NCBI GenBank assembly: GCA_950295325.1
Contig: OX485806.1
Span: forward strand, 45,195,169 to 45,255,168
Reading direction: 5' to 3'
Length of the DNA stretch: 60,000 bases
Source: Polytrichum commune
Taxonomy: Eukaryota > Streptophyta > Polytrichopsida > Polytrichales > Polytrichaceae
Part shown: one piece after another, positions 23,392 through 33,673 of the stretch
Layout of the letters: each line of letters starts with the position of its first letter
Numbering within the stretch: the first letter of the stretch is position 1
Notes under the pieces: model-generated
The model's input: the letters and a program-made list of their open reading frames with translations, nothing else
What the model was told of the DNA's origin: nothing
Database searches by the model: none
Program-made: the position numbers and the translations under genes

Positions 23392-26300
23392 ATGGCTGAA
23401 AGTTTAGATTCCAAATTAGATGGCATCATCAATGTTTTTGCTTCGTTGTCACATAGGACTGCAGAGATTGAAGGAATCATGGCAGGGCTTCACAACGAAG
23501 GAGCATCTGTCATAGCGCCTTCTGGAGTATATCATGCCCAAAATTCTACACTAGATAAAGCATCTTTACCTTCGAGTCAACAAAACCAAATAATGCTACA
23601 ACGGAAGGAACCTCGAGTTAGCCTTCCTGACAAATTCGATGGAATGCGTTCCAAGTTTCGAGGTTTCTTAAATCAAATTAGATTAATAACAGTTTTGCAG
23701 CCCGAACGCTATCCGACGGAAGAGGCGCGTGTTGGGCTTGTTGGAACATTGCTTACAGGGCAAGCTCTGTCGTGGTTTGCTCTCTTGTTTGAAAAACGAT
23801 CGTCAATTTTGAGCAACTTTGAGACATTCTTGGAGGCATTTACAGAAGCATTTGGCGAACATGACAAGGTCCGATGGGCTACAACCAAAATTCGGTCACT
23901 ACGACAAGGGACACGCTCTGCATCAGTCTATGCATCAGATTTCAGACAATTGGCGAGTGACATCAATTGGGGTGAAGAGGGAGTGGTGAGTCAGTTTTAT
24001 TGGGGTTTGAGGGATGATGTGAAGGACTTGCTGTTAACTCTTCCAGATCCGCAAACACTCAATGAAGCCATTAGCCAAGCTGTAAAGTGTGACAACCGTC
24101 TATTCCAACGTCGCCAAGACCATCGTCCAAGACACTAAGCGACTCGTTACAATGCAACTATGACGGCAAGGAGCTTGGATTCACAATTGGAAGCAGAAGA
24201 CATGCAAATTGATGCGGCACGTGTCAGAACTCTTACTCCAGAAGAAAAGAAACGACGAATGGAAGAAGGATTATATTTATATTGCGGAGGAGAAGATCAC
24301 AAGGCTATAAACTGCCCCAAGAAGCAGAACCGACACACTGTTAAGACTAGAAGCGCGATGATCCCGGAAAACGACGATGCCCAGCCACAGTAGGTTCCGT
24401 GCTGCTGGACAACCCAACGCCACGACAAAAATCGGGTTCCTATTTCTCCACCCAACCTACTCGTTGTTTTACAATTTCTCTGTCTCTCGGTCCTTAGAAA
24501 CAAAAAACTTTAGCTTTATTAGATTCGGGGCATCTACTTGTTTTTTAGATGAAGAATTTGCTAAACGCCACAAGATTCGTTTAGTACAAAAATCTAAGCC
24601 TATTCACGTAGAGGTGATAGATGGACAACCTTTATTATCTGGTAGTGTGACCCATGAATCAGAACCTATAGAAGTGACGTTTAACGACCATAATAGTTAT
24701 GTTGTCTTTAATATCATTAGAATTCCATCAAGCCCTGTTATTCTTGGTCTTTCTTGGTTAGTAGATCATAATCCGACCATAGATTGGAGGTTACGGAGAA
24801 TCACATTCCCTGAAAAAACTAAATTCGCTAGGAGACCACAAATTAAAAAACCCTTATTTATTAGAACAAGAGCGTTCATAAGATCGTCTAAGGAGGGAAC
24901 ACCGTTTGTCATTTACGCAACTCCGACTAAAGGAGAGACGACCTCAACAACAAGCATACCAAGGCAGTACAAGGATTTTCAAGACGTATTTCAAAAGACG
25001 AACGCCGACATGCTGCCAGAGCACCGACCATACGATTGCGCCATAGAGTTGGAAGACGGAGCACAACCACCTTTTGGCCCAATTTACAACTTATCATAGA
25101 CAGAGTTGGCGGAATTGCGAAAGTACATTGACGAGAACCTAGCCAAGAATTTCATTCGTCATTCAAAATCGCCAGCTGGAGCACCAATCTTATTTGTCAA
25201 GAAGAAGGACGGCTCACTACGGATGTGCGTGGACTACCAAGGACTCAACAAGGTGATCAAGAAAAACCGCTATCCCTTACCTTTGATTTCTAGCCTCCTA
25301 GACCAACTTGGACGTGCAAAAATCTTTACAAAGATTGATTTAAGGGGAGCCTACAACCTCGTGCGAATAAAAGAAGGAGACGAATGGAAGACGACTTTCC
25401 GCACAAAATATGGCCATTTTGAATATAATGTGATGTTTTTTGGTCTTACCAATGCTCCGGCGGTCTTTCAACATATGATGAATGACATCTTTCGGGAGTA
25501 CCTCGACGATTTTGTTGTCATCTATCTAGATGACATTCTGGTATTTTCCAAGAATGAAGAAGAACATGAGAAACACGTACGGTTGATTCTTAAGAAACTA
25601 CGCGAACGAGGACTCTATGCCAAGTTGGAGAAGTGTTTGTTTCACCAAACAGAGATGGAATTTTTGGGATTCGTTGCGACTACCGAAGGCTTGAAGATGG
25701 ACCCCAAGAAAGTAGAAGCAATCGTGTCTTGGAAAGTTCCGAAGACGGTTAGATATGTACAATGTTTTCTTGGCTTTGCTAACTTTTATCGGATCTTCAT
25801 CAAGAAATATTCTCAAGTCGCCGCTCCACTCACTCGGTTAACATGCAAGGAGAAGTTGGAATGGGGACCTGAAGCCAAACGAGCATTTCAAGATCTCAAG
25901 ACGGCATTCACTACGGCTCCAATCTTGGTACATCCCAACTTTGCAAAGGCTTTCTATTTGGAGACCGATGCTTCAGACTTTGCTTTAGGAGCCGTGCTTT
26001 CGTAAATTGGCATTGACGGGAAGCTCCATCCAATTGCTTTCTATTCTCGCAAGTTCTCTGCTGTTGAAATCAACTATGAGATCCACGATAAGGAACTCCT
26101 TGCTATAGTGGATTCCTTCCAAGAGTGGCGTCATTTTCTCGAAGGCGCTGCACACCCAGTGGGCGTATACACGGATCACAAGAATCTGGAATACTTCATG
26201 TCGGCTCGAGTTTTGAATCGTCGTCAAGCTCGATGGAATATGTCACTATCTCGATTTGATTTTGTTATCAACTACAGGCCTAGAAAATAACAAGGATTGT

Positions 26301-27384
26301 CCGATGCGTTATCAAGAAGATCGTATTTTGCGCCAAAGGCTGGAGAAGCAACATTTGATCAGCAGTGTATGACATTGTTGAAACCAGAGCAATTTAGGAT
26401 TTTCACTTCTGTCGTACCTATCGACGCCGATTTCCTCACCCAAGTACGTGCTGCGACCATTGAAGATTCTATAGCTCGTGACATCAAACAACGTAGCAAT
26501 CATGACAAGTTCAAGATAAAGGATGATCTTCTGTATTTTGAAGAGCGGTTGTACATTCCACAAGGACCTGCGCGACTTCGGGTTCTTCAATCTCGTCACG
26601 ATTTTCGAGCTGCGGGACATTTTGGGTTCAATAAGACCTTAGAGCTTATTTCCCAAGATTTTTAATGGCCCCAAATGTGGAAGGATGTCAAAGAATTTAT
26701 CCTCTCTTGTGACATTTGCTTAAGATCCAAGACCCCTCGGCATCGTCCATATGGGCTTCTGCAACCATTACCTGTTCCACGTCGTCCGTGGTCTTCGGTT
26801 TCTATGGACTTCATTACAGACCTACCGCCATCGAATTTATTTGACAGCATTTTCGTTGTGGTCGATCGACTTACAAAGATGGAGCATTTTATCCCTTGTA
26901 AGAAGACGACATCAAGTGAAGACACAGCAAGACTCTTTCTTGATAACGTGTATTGTTATCATGGCCTACCAGATGATATCGTTTCAGATCGAGGAACTCA
27001 GTTTGTATCCAAGTTTTGGAGATTCCTCTTTGAAAAACTAAAGGTGGACATTAACCTTTCTTCGGCTTTTCATCCTCAAACTGACGGACAATCGGAGCGG
27101 GTGAATCAAGTCTTAGAGCAATATTTACGATGTAGCATCAACTACCAGCAAGACGATTGGACTACATATCTACCATTTGCCGAGTTTGCTTACAACAACA
27201 CTCTCCATGCTTCAACTCAAACCACGCCATTCTTCTCCAACTATGGATACCACCCGAAGCTCGAGTTATTGAGCTCGTCAACGAATGGCAATCCGGCAGC
27301 AGAAGAATTTGTGAAGCAACTATCCGAGCTTCAGACGACGTTGAAACTTCAACTACAATCCGCCCAAGAGGCTTACATGAGGTG
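23392..27384 (+). pseudogene. gag-pol of the intron-lodged Ty3/gypsy element, inactivated
   Basis: The probable start is the ATG at 23392 (MAESLDSKLDGIINVFASL). A retrotransposon gag domain follows (TGQALSWFALLFEKRSS, VSQFYWGLRDDVKDLL) and stops at TAA 24136-24138. The nucleocapsid knuckle reads YLYCGGEDHKAINC, with the first cysteine replaced by tyrosine. The protease site reads FIRFGASTCFLDE, so the catalytic DS of D-S-G is lost. RT is otherwise good ([19 protein letters not shown]). Stops at about 25097 (after YNLS), 26003 (after GAVLS), 26288 and 26663 break RT, RNase H and integrase; several are explained by CAG/CAA to TAG/TAA. Integrase core: MDFITDLPPS, VSDRGTQFVSKFW, QTDGQSERVNQV. Text ends at EAYMR, so no chromodomain is visible. 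Confidence 0.92.
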
Positions 27385-27386
27385 AG

Positions 27387-28362
27387 TGTCGCGCACCTCT
27401 CCATGAGGAGTGCCCGAAACACCATGGGCACAAGGGGGACCCCGGAGTGACACCCGGGACTTGTGGCGCCGTTGGTGAGAGGGCCCAAGTGATCCTAGTG
27501 TGGGTGAGGGCCCCGGGCGTTGGGAACGCCTCCCACCCACGAAGATTAGGAGGCACAAGGGTAAGGCCATGAGTTATGCGTAGCTCATGGCGTGGTGATT
27601 CTAGAAAGCTCAAGAACACCTCAATCGGAGGTGTGAGCTAGGAGTTATGGCCATTTGAGTGGGGCGCTGTCCCGGGACAGCGCCCTGGTACAGCAGTGCC
27701 TGGGAGTGATTCCCGGGACTGCCAAGGTTCAAACAGGCATAACTTCCTCAAGACTTGCTCAAATGGAGCAAGTGAGGAGTCCATTGGCATCTACGTGAAG
27801 CGTAGATGAACATGGAGTGGTTGGTTGTTATGATCAGACATCATACAAGGAAGTTATGATGGTCTGAAGCTGCTGGGGGGGTTCTAGGCCCAGCAGCTAA
27901 AGGAAAATGTCCACTTGGCCCCAACTCTTGGTAGAGAGACAAGAGGTTGGTTGACGGTGGGGTAGGGGCCCCGCGTGAAGTCCTAGAGGCTTATATGGGT
28001 GAGGTGGTGTGGCCTCACCCACCCGAGGCCGAACGGCAAGGCCTCCATGGGCTTTGGCCTATTGTGAGGCCATAGTTGCCTAGTATGGTTCGGGTTGTTG
28101 TAGTGTTGCTCCGGCAATGCGATGATCAACATAGGATTGGACTTCCATGGATGGAAGTCCACATTGGGGAAATGGGTTACCGATTAAGGGGTGAGTCCCG
28201 AAAGCAAAGTAGGAGGGTTGGTTCCCTCCTATGAACTATTGGTCCGGGGTTAGAGGAGCTAACCATTAGCATGGCGGTATGCGAAGGGTTAGCCACTCGT
28301 AACCTTTGCTAGAATTGAAAATTGGCAAGATGGTCAAGGGGGGGCTAGCAAGGGTTGCGACA
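27387..28362. repeat. Probable solo LTR of another family, nested in the gypsy element
   Basis: A G-rich block of 976 bases begins TGTCGCGCACC and ends GGGTTGCGACA, a TG...CA structure with a 6-bp inverted tip TGTCGC/GCGACA. It abruptly interrupts the integrase reading frame and differs in composition from the host element. Flanks GTGAG and GTTGG match only partly as a 5-bp duplication. No coding text is seen. A deletion of the integrase C-terminus probably accompanied or preceded it, because only about 150 bases of host element remain to its right. Confidence 0.5.
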
Positions 28363-28499
28363 GTTGGCTGCAAGGACCGATGAATCACTTGCCTTGTGAA
28401 CAACAATTGGAGTTCATAGCAGACGTTATGCGGCACATCTTCGTATTTCTACGTTTGTATTGAGTGCCAGCAACATTGCTTCTCGGAGACCTCGAAGCT

Positions 28500-28513
28500 A
28501 AAGGAAGGGGTGA
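28500..28513 (+). other. Polypurine tract before the 3' LTR
   Basis: AAAGGAAGGGGTGA lies directly before the TGTTAGGG of the 3' LTR, as expected for the plus-strand primer of an LTR retrotransposon. Confidence 0.7.
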
Positions 28514-28869
28514 TGTTAGGGACATAGTTTTGGAACCTTCTAAGGACAAGTTTCTAGAAAGTTCTAGAAACAAGTCCTTAGAGTATTCTAGAATGAACTT
28601 TCTAGAACTTTCTAGAAACAAGCTTCTAGAACCTTTTAGAAACCTCCAATGGAAGTTGGTAGAACCTTCTCTAGAAGCTTACGAGTTGACTCTAGAAGTA
28701 TATATAAGAATCAAGGCTGAAGAGTTCTTCAGTCTCGACAACGCACTCCTTAGGACTCTAATCCACCTCTCTGGGTGTTGATCGTGTACTCTTCTTGTTA
28801 ATCCAAGTTTCCCAGTGGTCTTGTTTTCTAGTACTTAATCTCTCGTTGCTCATTTTTATGTCCCTGACA
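28514..28869 (+). repeat. 3' LTR of the intron-lodged gypsy element (356 bp)
   Basis: It matches the 5' LTR throughout, with about a dozen mainly transition differences. Heat shock elements are at 28552-28569 (four units) and 28600-28617 (four units), with TTC-ta-GAA at 28586-28593. The second array is shorter than in the 5' LTR by one 10-bp repeat. The TATA box is at 28699-28708. Because it sits in the hAT intron, its promoter could drive transcription into hAT exon 2. Confidence 0.95.
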
Positions 28870-30319
28870 ACTGATGAGAATTAAGGGAGATGATTGCATG
28901 AGAGTTGTAATTCAATATTGGTTTTATGAGTTGACTCAATTGGTTCAGGATCTTGTGAATGTTTTATAAATGTTTATTATTAGGTTTCCATGATTCATAT
29001 GTGCTAGCTAAGAAAACTGAGCTTATTTTTTTGTAGGTGCACAAATTGTTGCATCCTGGTGGAATAGCTACACGTGTTGAAGCACCCCCTCTGTCTTCTA
29101 TTTTGTTTGGAGATGCAGCTTCTCCGGAGGAAGTTTGTGAAGGTACCCTTATTGCTGAAGTTTCTTTATTTCGACGGCTACAAATTCCGGTTGAGGAGGC
29201 AGCATCACCATTGGCATGGTGGAAGGCAAATGCTACTCGGTTTCCAACTCTTGCATATTTGGCACGGCAATTTCTTGGTATCCCTGGTTCTCAAATTGAA
29301 ACGGAGAGGATCTTCAGTGTTGCCGGAGTTCTGACAAGTTTGCGCCGTTGCCACCTTGGTCTTTCGAATATGAATGGTCTTATCATGATTTATAAGAATT
29401 GGCCCACAGATGCGAGAAGTGCATGTGAGCTGGCTTCTACAAATGTGGTGGAATTTCTCAACAAGGAGCATGAGATCCTTGATGACCATGAGGATGAGTT
29501 AGAGGAGGCAGGATATTTTGAGGATGAGAGTGCATGGTGATTGTTATGTTATGATTTCCTCTTTGGTTTATCATGATGTGCATCACAATCTACCACCAAA
29601 GGCAATTTTTTGTGAACCATCATACTATATATTTTCATGACCATGCAATTCATTCTTAATCAACCATCATGTTTTCATTCGATTCTTCCTTGCAATCTTC
29701 ATGATTTTTTGTATTTTCTACTTGACTGCAAGTACATTGAAGTGATTTTCGTTTTATTCGATACCTTGATTTTGAAGTGGAAAATAGGTCTCTAAAAGGA
29801 GAAAGGTAAAAAAGTTAAACAATACCATACCATTGTACATACTCCACTGGTATCACTATCATGGTACTCGATATTGATACCTTTATGCTTTATTTTTACA
29901 ATATTGATACTCATACTCATACCATATCTATAAAAATATGATTCTTGTAATACTTGGGATCCAACCCGGTTGAAATTTCATAAAAATCTGATATTGGTAC
30001 TAGATTGGTATCGCAAAATTTTGATATTGGTCCAACACTGGTGTAAACCAAATGTGGACCAAGAAGAATGACCATGCACCAAAAAGTGAATGTGCTGATT
30101 TTTTTTTAAATACATGCCCAAAAATGACAGTTTTGACAAAAATTCAAGTTTGACCATTCTCTTGTCTTCTCTTGGGCTCCACTTGTCTTCACTTTTTGTT
30201 AAATGTGTCGAAGATGTGGCTTGCAAATCTTCTCACAACAATTTTTACAAAAAATGAGTGATTTAATTTGTACATGTTCAATGTAATTTACATGTGACAT
30301 GTACCTAGTGTTGTCATTA

Positions 30320-30635
30320 CAGTAAATAGGATATTTATTGTTTGATTATATTTAATGTTGTTATCACCCTACCTTGCTCAACACTAATTTTCAATTCTTT
30401 GATAATTAGTCTTAAAAGATTTGCTAGAAGATATGTTGGAAATTTCCTTTTATCATTGTTATTTTTTTTCATATTTATACTAACACTAAATTCAAACATG
30501 TAACTTCCATATATTACCATAGTTGATATTTAGTGTTTGAGTTTACATTTGATGATACTCACTTTCATAGGGTTATTGATATTTAGTGTATGCGTTCGTA
30601 TTTAGTGTATCAAACATTAAATATCCTATTTAGTG
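30320..30635. mobile_element. TA-flanked MITE, copy 1 (316 bp)
   Basis: The ends read CAGTAAATAGGATATTTATTG and, inverted, CACTAAATAGGATATTTAATG, with TA directly outside both (30318-30319 and 30636-30637). Its reverse complement aligns with the element at 50494-50814, including cactaaatatcaactatgg. A TA duplication suggests a Tc1/mariner-like source. It lies in the Harbinger-like host element. Confidence 0.75.
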
Positions 30636-30763
30636 TAGTAAAAACTATGTGAAAAAGAACCGCAATTGTTTTCCCATTGCAAGTTCTTTTGACCACCCTG
30701 ATTTAGAGTCGCTAAACAACTATAGATTTCTTTTTTTTGTCTTGCAATTGTAATTTTCAAAAG

Positions 30764-30834
30764 TTTTGGGGCCTGTAATATATCGTTGGAAAGACATTTT
30801 CAAGATCTTTCCAACGTATTACAAGCCTCCAAAA
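30764..30834. repeat. Imperfect hairpin, arms of about 30 bases
   Basis: TTTTGGGGCCTGTAATA followed by tatcgttggaaaga pairs with tctttccaacg followed by TATTACAAGCCTCCAAAA across an 11-base loop. It may be the core of a small foldback element or an internal structure of the Harbinger-like host. Confidence 0.7.
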
Positions 30835-31356
30835 TCCAAACATTTCAGTTGGTAGGCCAAAAAAAAGAATCAACATTTGAATTCTTTAAGTTCTAGATGT
30901 CCCACGTTGTTTGCTGAAACATGTGGAAACCGGTTTAAGGGGTAGGGCAAGATGGAAATGGCATGTCTTGTGGGCTATGATATGATCAAGGCACATAGAG
31001 GATAGATATGTTTAAAAATGTGCTTTGTGAGCCTTACGTAGTGGAAGGGGTTGTATATTAAGCCCCAAAAAGAATTTCATTAAAAATTTATCAAAACGGC
31101 AATTCTTTGCCATGGGCCCTTTCCTTTTCCTACCTGACCACCTCTCTTGCCTCTCTCACTGCACAACCCATTGAACCATGTCAATACATTTATTAGGCCT
31201 TGAAAATTGTATTTTGGGGACCTCGACCTTCATGATCCCTCTGCCATTTTTGCCTTAGTGTAAACCGAAGTGGTCATGGGATGAGTTCAATATCCAATGA
31301 ACACTCTTACAACGCCATGGGATGACTTCATGGTCCATAGTGTAAACCGGCCCTAA

Positions 31357-32588
31357 GGGCCACTTCACACATGAGCCAAGAGCCGTGACCATGAAATTGC
31401 AAGAGCCCAAGAGAAAGTGTCCAAAGGCCGTCCCAAAACACCTCCAAAATCATGTAGTGTATTCACAAATCACAAACCACTTGACCAAAAAGAATAAGGG
31501 ATGTGCACTTGTGGGGGACAAAAACATCAAATGACAACAACAAAAGCAATAACACAACAACCACAACTTCGAATGTTTGTATTCCATTCCATGTTCGCCA
31601 ATCACCATATTTGTGTAGTTTTGTGAACTAGTGTACGTCATATTGGCGGTTGGAATTGTCCAAAATTCATGCTTCAAACCCAATATACTTAAATTCGTAG
31701 GCTCTTTCCTAGAGAATTTCTTCTTGCAACCAATTTTGAGGAAGATATATTTCCTGATTGCATAGCAATTCAAAATTCTTTTGCTGCTTCTTGTTTCAAA
31801 AGCTCAACTGTTTCTTGGGCATTTCCTCAATGCTTGAAAGAATTTGTAGTCCTGTTGTTGCAATTGCATCTCTTTCTGGTTGCGTTTGTGCCTTGAAGCA
31901 CATGGTCCTTGTAATGAGTCATGAATCTTTGTAATAGCTTCAGGTTGCCATTCGGCATCGAATTTGTCACCAAAAATTGTGCAAAGATTGTGTAGCACTA
32001 AGCAGGTGCTTACAATGTCCAGCACAGTTGATAAGTCCATATCCATCCTCTTTAAGAGAATTCTCCACCTTCTTTTGAGCAAACCAAAACATTATTCAAT
32101 GAACATCCAACTAAAACTTTGCATGTAATTTCAGTAGTATACTTCGCCAGAAAGTCCAGCTTTACTGCTTTAAACGGTGATAGCATCCATGGTTGACACG
32201 GGTAGGCTACATCAACAATCAAACCATATGGTGCAAGTCTCCCAGCCTCACAAAATTGTCCAATGTACTACATCCCCATGAATTTGCATCATCATTGATC
32301 CAACTCATATGATGTCAAAATCCCAGAAGAGGCATCTGCTAGTAATGATTGCCTATGGTAAGATAGACTGGAAACCTTTTCTGTTGTAATAGTCTGCAGC
32401 ATGAAGCCGAGGAGCAATGATTGGAATATGCATTACAAACAATATGCCATGAAGTGCTTCAAAATCCTTTGCATATTTTTTCATCATTTGTGATGACGGC
32501 CACTTAATATATTTTGCCAACAAGGTGGTCTTTATGGCAGTAATGAATTCAGCGACTATCTTCTGACTGGTTGAAGAAACTACACCCT
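31357..32588 (-). mobile_element. PIF/Harbinger element fragment with one end visible
   Basis: The end GGGCCACTTCACACATGAG follows TAA at 31354-31356 and matches MITE copies A and B for about 105 bases before diverging. A Harbinger-type transposase relic follows on the minus strand. I could not find the opposite terminal repeat up to 36 kb, so the far end is truncated or too diverged. This looks like the family that supplied the ends of the MITEs at 18864 and 19480. Confidence 0.7.
31804..32588 (-). pseudogene. PIF/Harbinger DDE transposase relic
   Basis: Reading down the minus strand: QKIVAEFITAIKTTLLAKYI, then KWPSSQMMKKYAKDFEALHG, then HIPIIAPRLHAADYYNRKGF, then a stop and frame changes. 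The C-terminal part is LKRRWRILLKRMDMDLSTVL followed by STCLVLHNLCTIFGDKFDAE. In intact Harbinger transposases GAIDGSHIPI carries the first catalytic aspartate. Here the text jumps from GILFVM to HIPI, so that residue is deleted. Middle motifs are readable only by changing frame. Confidence 0.85.
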
Positions 32589-33199
32589 AGGTATTGGCAA
32601 CTGAAACCGTAGTACTTCCAGTTGCAAGTCTACATAATCCTATTGAAACCCTAGTTTTAACACTAATAGCGTTTCTCATATTTGTATGGTTTTTTTGCAA
32701 AATTAAAGCAAGACTTGAACTCAAATGTTACCCAACTCATTCGCATCTTGGACTAGAATTCTCGCGCATTATATGATCCCAACACATTCTCCCTCAAAAT
32801 CCTTGCTTTCTCTTACGAGCCCATAATCTTCGTGGCCGGTTGTTGTGAATTCTCTGAAGTCCTTGCACCATGATAATGAAAAAAGGAATCTGTTGATAAT
32901 GCAGCATTACCATGGCCTCTTCTTTTGATGACAAAGACTCCAAGGAAGTAAAATAGAACGTTGCAAGAACAAAAGTGTCACAAGGTTACGAAGTTGATCC
33001 ATCTCTCCAAGAATAAGTTGCGTAGAAATACTGTAAGCTGTGAGCAACACACAAGCAACAAATGCTCTACTGAAACAAGTGAACATCACGAAATAGCTCA
33101 CCAAACAGGCTCTGTTCACTTCTTGAGGAGATCGACGAACACTCATCCTGGAATTGGATGATGGAAAGTATGCCACTTAGGCCAAAAACCTTCAGGTGG

Positions 33200-33673
33200 T
33201 GTGGTGTTGGGTGTCCGAAAATCCACAAATTCATAGGCCTGACCCTAGCTATGAGCTGCTGACTCAGTGCTCGTCGTGTGATTAGGCTTAGCTCCGAACT
33301 TCCCAGGCCCCGAGTATAATATTTAGGCCTCTCTGGTTTTTGAGCTACAGAGTTGCCGAAAGTCTCTGCCGGGATTGATCAGCCCTCCTCTAGCGACAAC
33401 GTAGCAAAATTCGGCACGTCAGAGCCATTATCTAATACATGGTCTGTTGAAATCTTGCGCAGGTTGGTGGTGCCGTTGCGCAAAGGCTTCGAAGCCAACC
33501 ACCAGCCTGCAGCTCTTCAAGGAACATTCGTGACGATTATTCAACAGTTCATGCATAAAAGGCGAATTGGGAGAAGGAAATACCAATTGTGGTTGTTGAT
33601 CGACTTCGATCTGCGATCAGGACGTATGGCGAATCCAAATTCCACTTGGCCGCTCGGCGGGGCGCCCACATTT
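33200..33673 (+). repeat. Possible LTR followed by a tRNA-Met-like primer-binding site
   Basis: A block begins TGTGGTGTTGGGTG and ends GGGGCGCCCACA, giving TG...CA ends with an inverted TGTGG/CCACA tip. Directly after it, TTGGTGTCAGAGTAGC resembles the initiator-tRNA-Met primer site TGGTATCAGAGC of many plant LTR elements. No second copy of the LTR and no + strand pol follow, so this may be a truncated element. Confidence 0.3.

Larger units (their letters stand above)
22620..28869 (+). mobile_element. Ty3/gypsy LTR retrotransposon in the hAT intron, with heat-element LTRs and self-primer-like PBS
   Basis: It is bounded by two LTRs (22620-22985 and 28514-28869) of the same family, both TGTTAGGGACATAG...GTCCCTGACA. 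The flanks ACTGG and ACTGA are consistent with a 5-bp target duplication with one change. Internal order: putative self-primer binding site, 5' leader with 111-bp repeats, gag, protease, RT, RNase H, integrase, an inserted solo-LTR-like block, a polypurine tract, 3' LTR. The LTRs differ by about a dozen substitutions (by eye), mainly transitions, plus a 10-bp unit, so insertion is moderately old. It lies in the transcriptional sense of the hAT gene. Confidence 0.95.
20628..29540 (+). pseudogene. hAT-family transposase, two exons, inactivated by stops
   Basis: Exon 1 is 20628-22508 and exon 2 is 29037-29540. The donor AAG/GTACGATG and the acceptor TTTTTTTGTAG/GTGCAC are in phase 0. Domains in order: an N-terminal BED-type zinc finger (CTIC, then HVMNEH about 130 residues in), a DDE core starting ITFDLWMSRAGFDTFALVV, the hAT text VKDEGSNL and CFGHVMSKAC, and the C-terminal dimerisation region PLAWWKANATRFPTLAYLA...QIETERIFSVAG in exon 2. 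Two adjacent TGA codons follow FIDD at about 21528-21533, where the frame otherwise continues as EPRHVTVGLFEAH. Changes from TGG would explain them. Otherwise the frame is open, so decay is recent. Confidence 0.92.
20220..30040 (+). mobile_element. hAT transposon with complete ends, interrupted by a retrotransposon
   Basis: Perfect 12-bp terminal inverted repeats CAGTGTTGGACC (20220-20231 and, inverted, 30029-30040) are flanked by the 8-bp duplication GTGTAAAC (20212-20219 and 30041-30048). Both subterminal zones are dense in GGTAT/GGTAC words in both orientations, likely transposase-binding sites. The transposase gene spans 20628-29540. Without the retrotransposon at 22620-28869 the element would be about 3.6 kb, a normal hAT size. 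Confidence 0.92.
20092..31353. mobile_element. Non-autonomous Harbinger-like element hosting an hAT transposon
   Basis: The left end GGGCCGATTTACACAATGG and right end (reverse complement) GGGCCGGTTTACACTATGG continue as ACCATGAAG, 28 bases with two mismatches. TAA lies outside both ends (20089-20091 and 31354-31356). Subtracting the hAT insertion and its duplicated target leaves about 1.4 kb with no transposase. Inside are the hAT element, a 316-bp TA-flanked MITE and a hairpin at 30764-30834. Its right-hand TAA is shared with the next element at 31357. Confidence 0.8.

Noticed and set aside
28464-28781. A 105-codon open frame with serine/leucine repeats (LESSRNKSLEYSR-like text)
   Set aside because: It is a read-through of the 3' LTR. 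The repetitive protein text is produced by the TTCTAGAA arrays.
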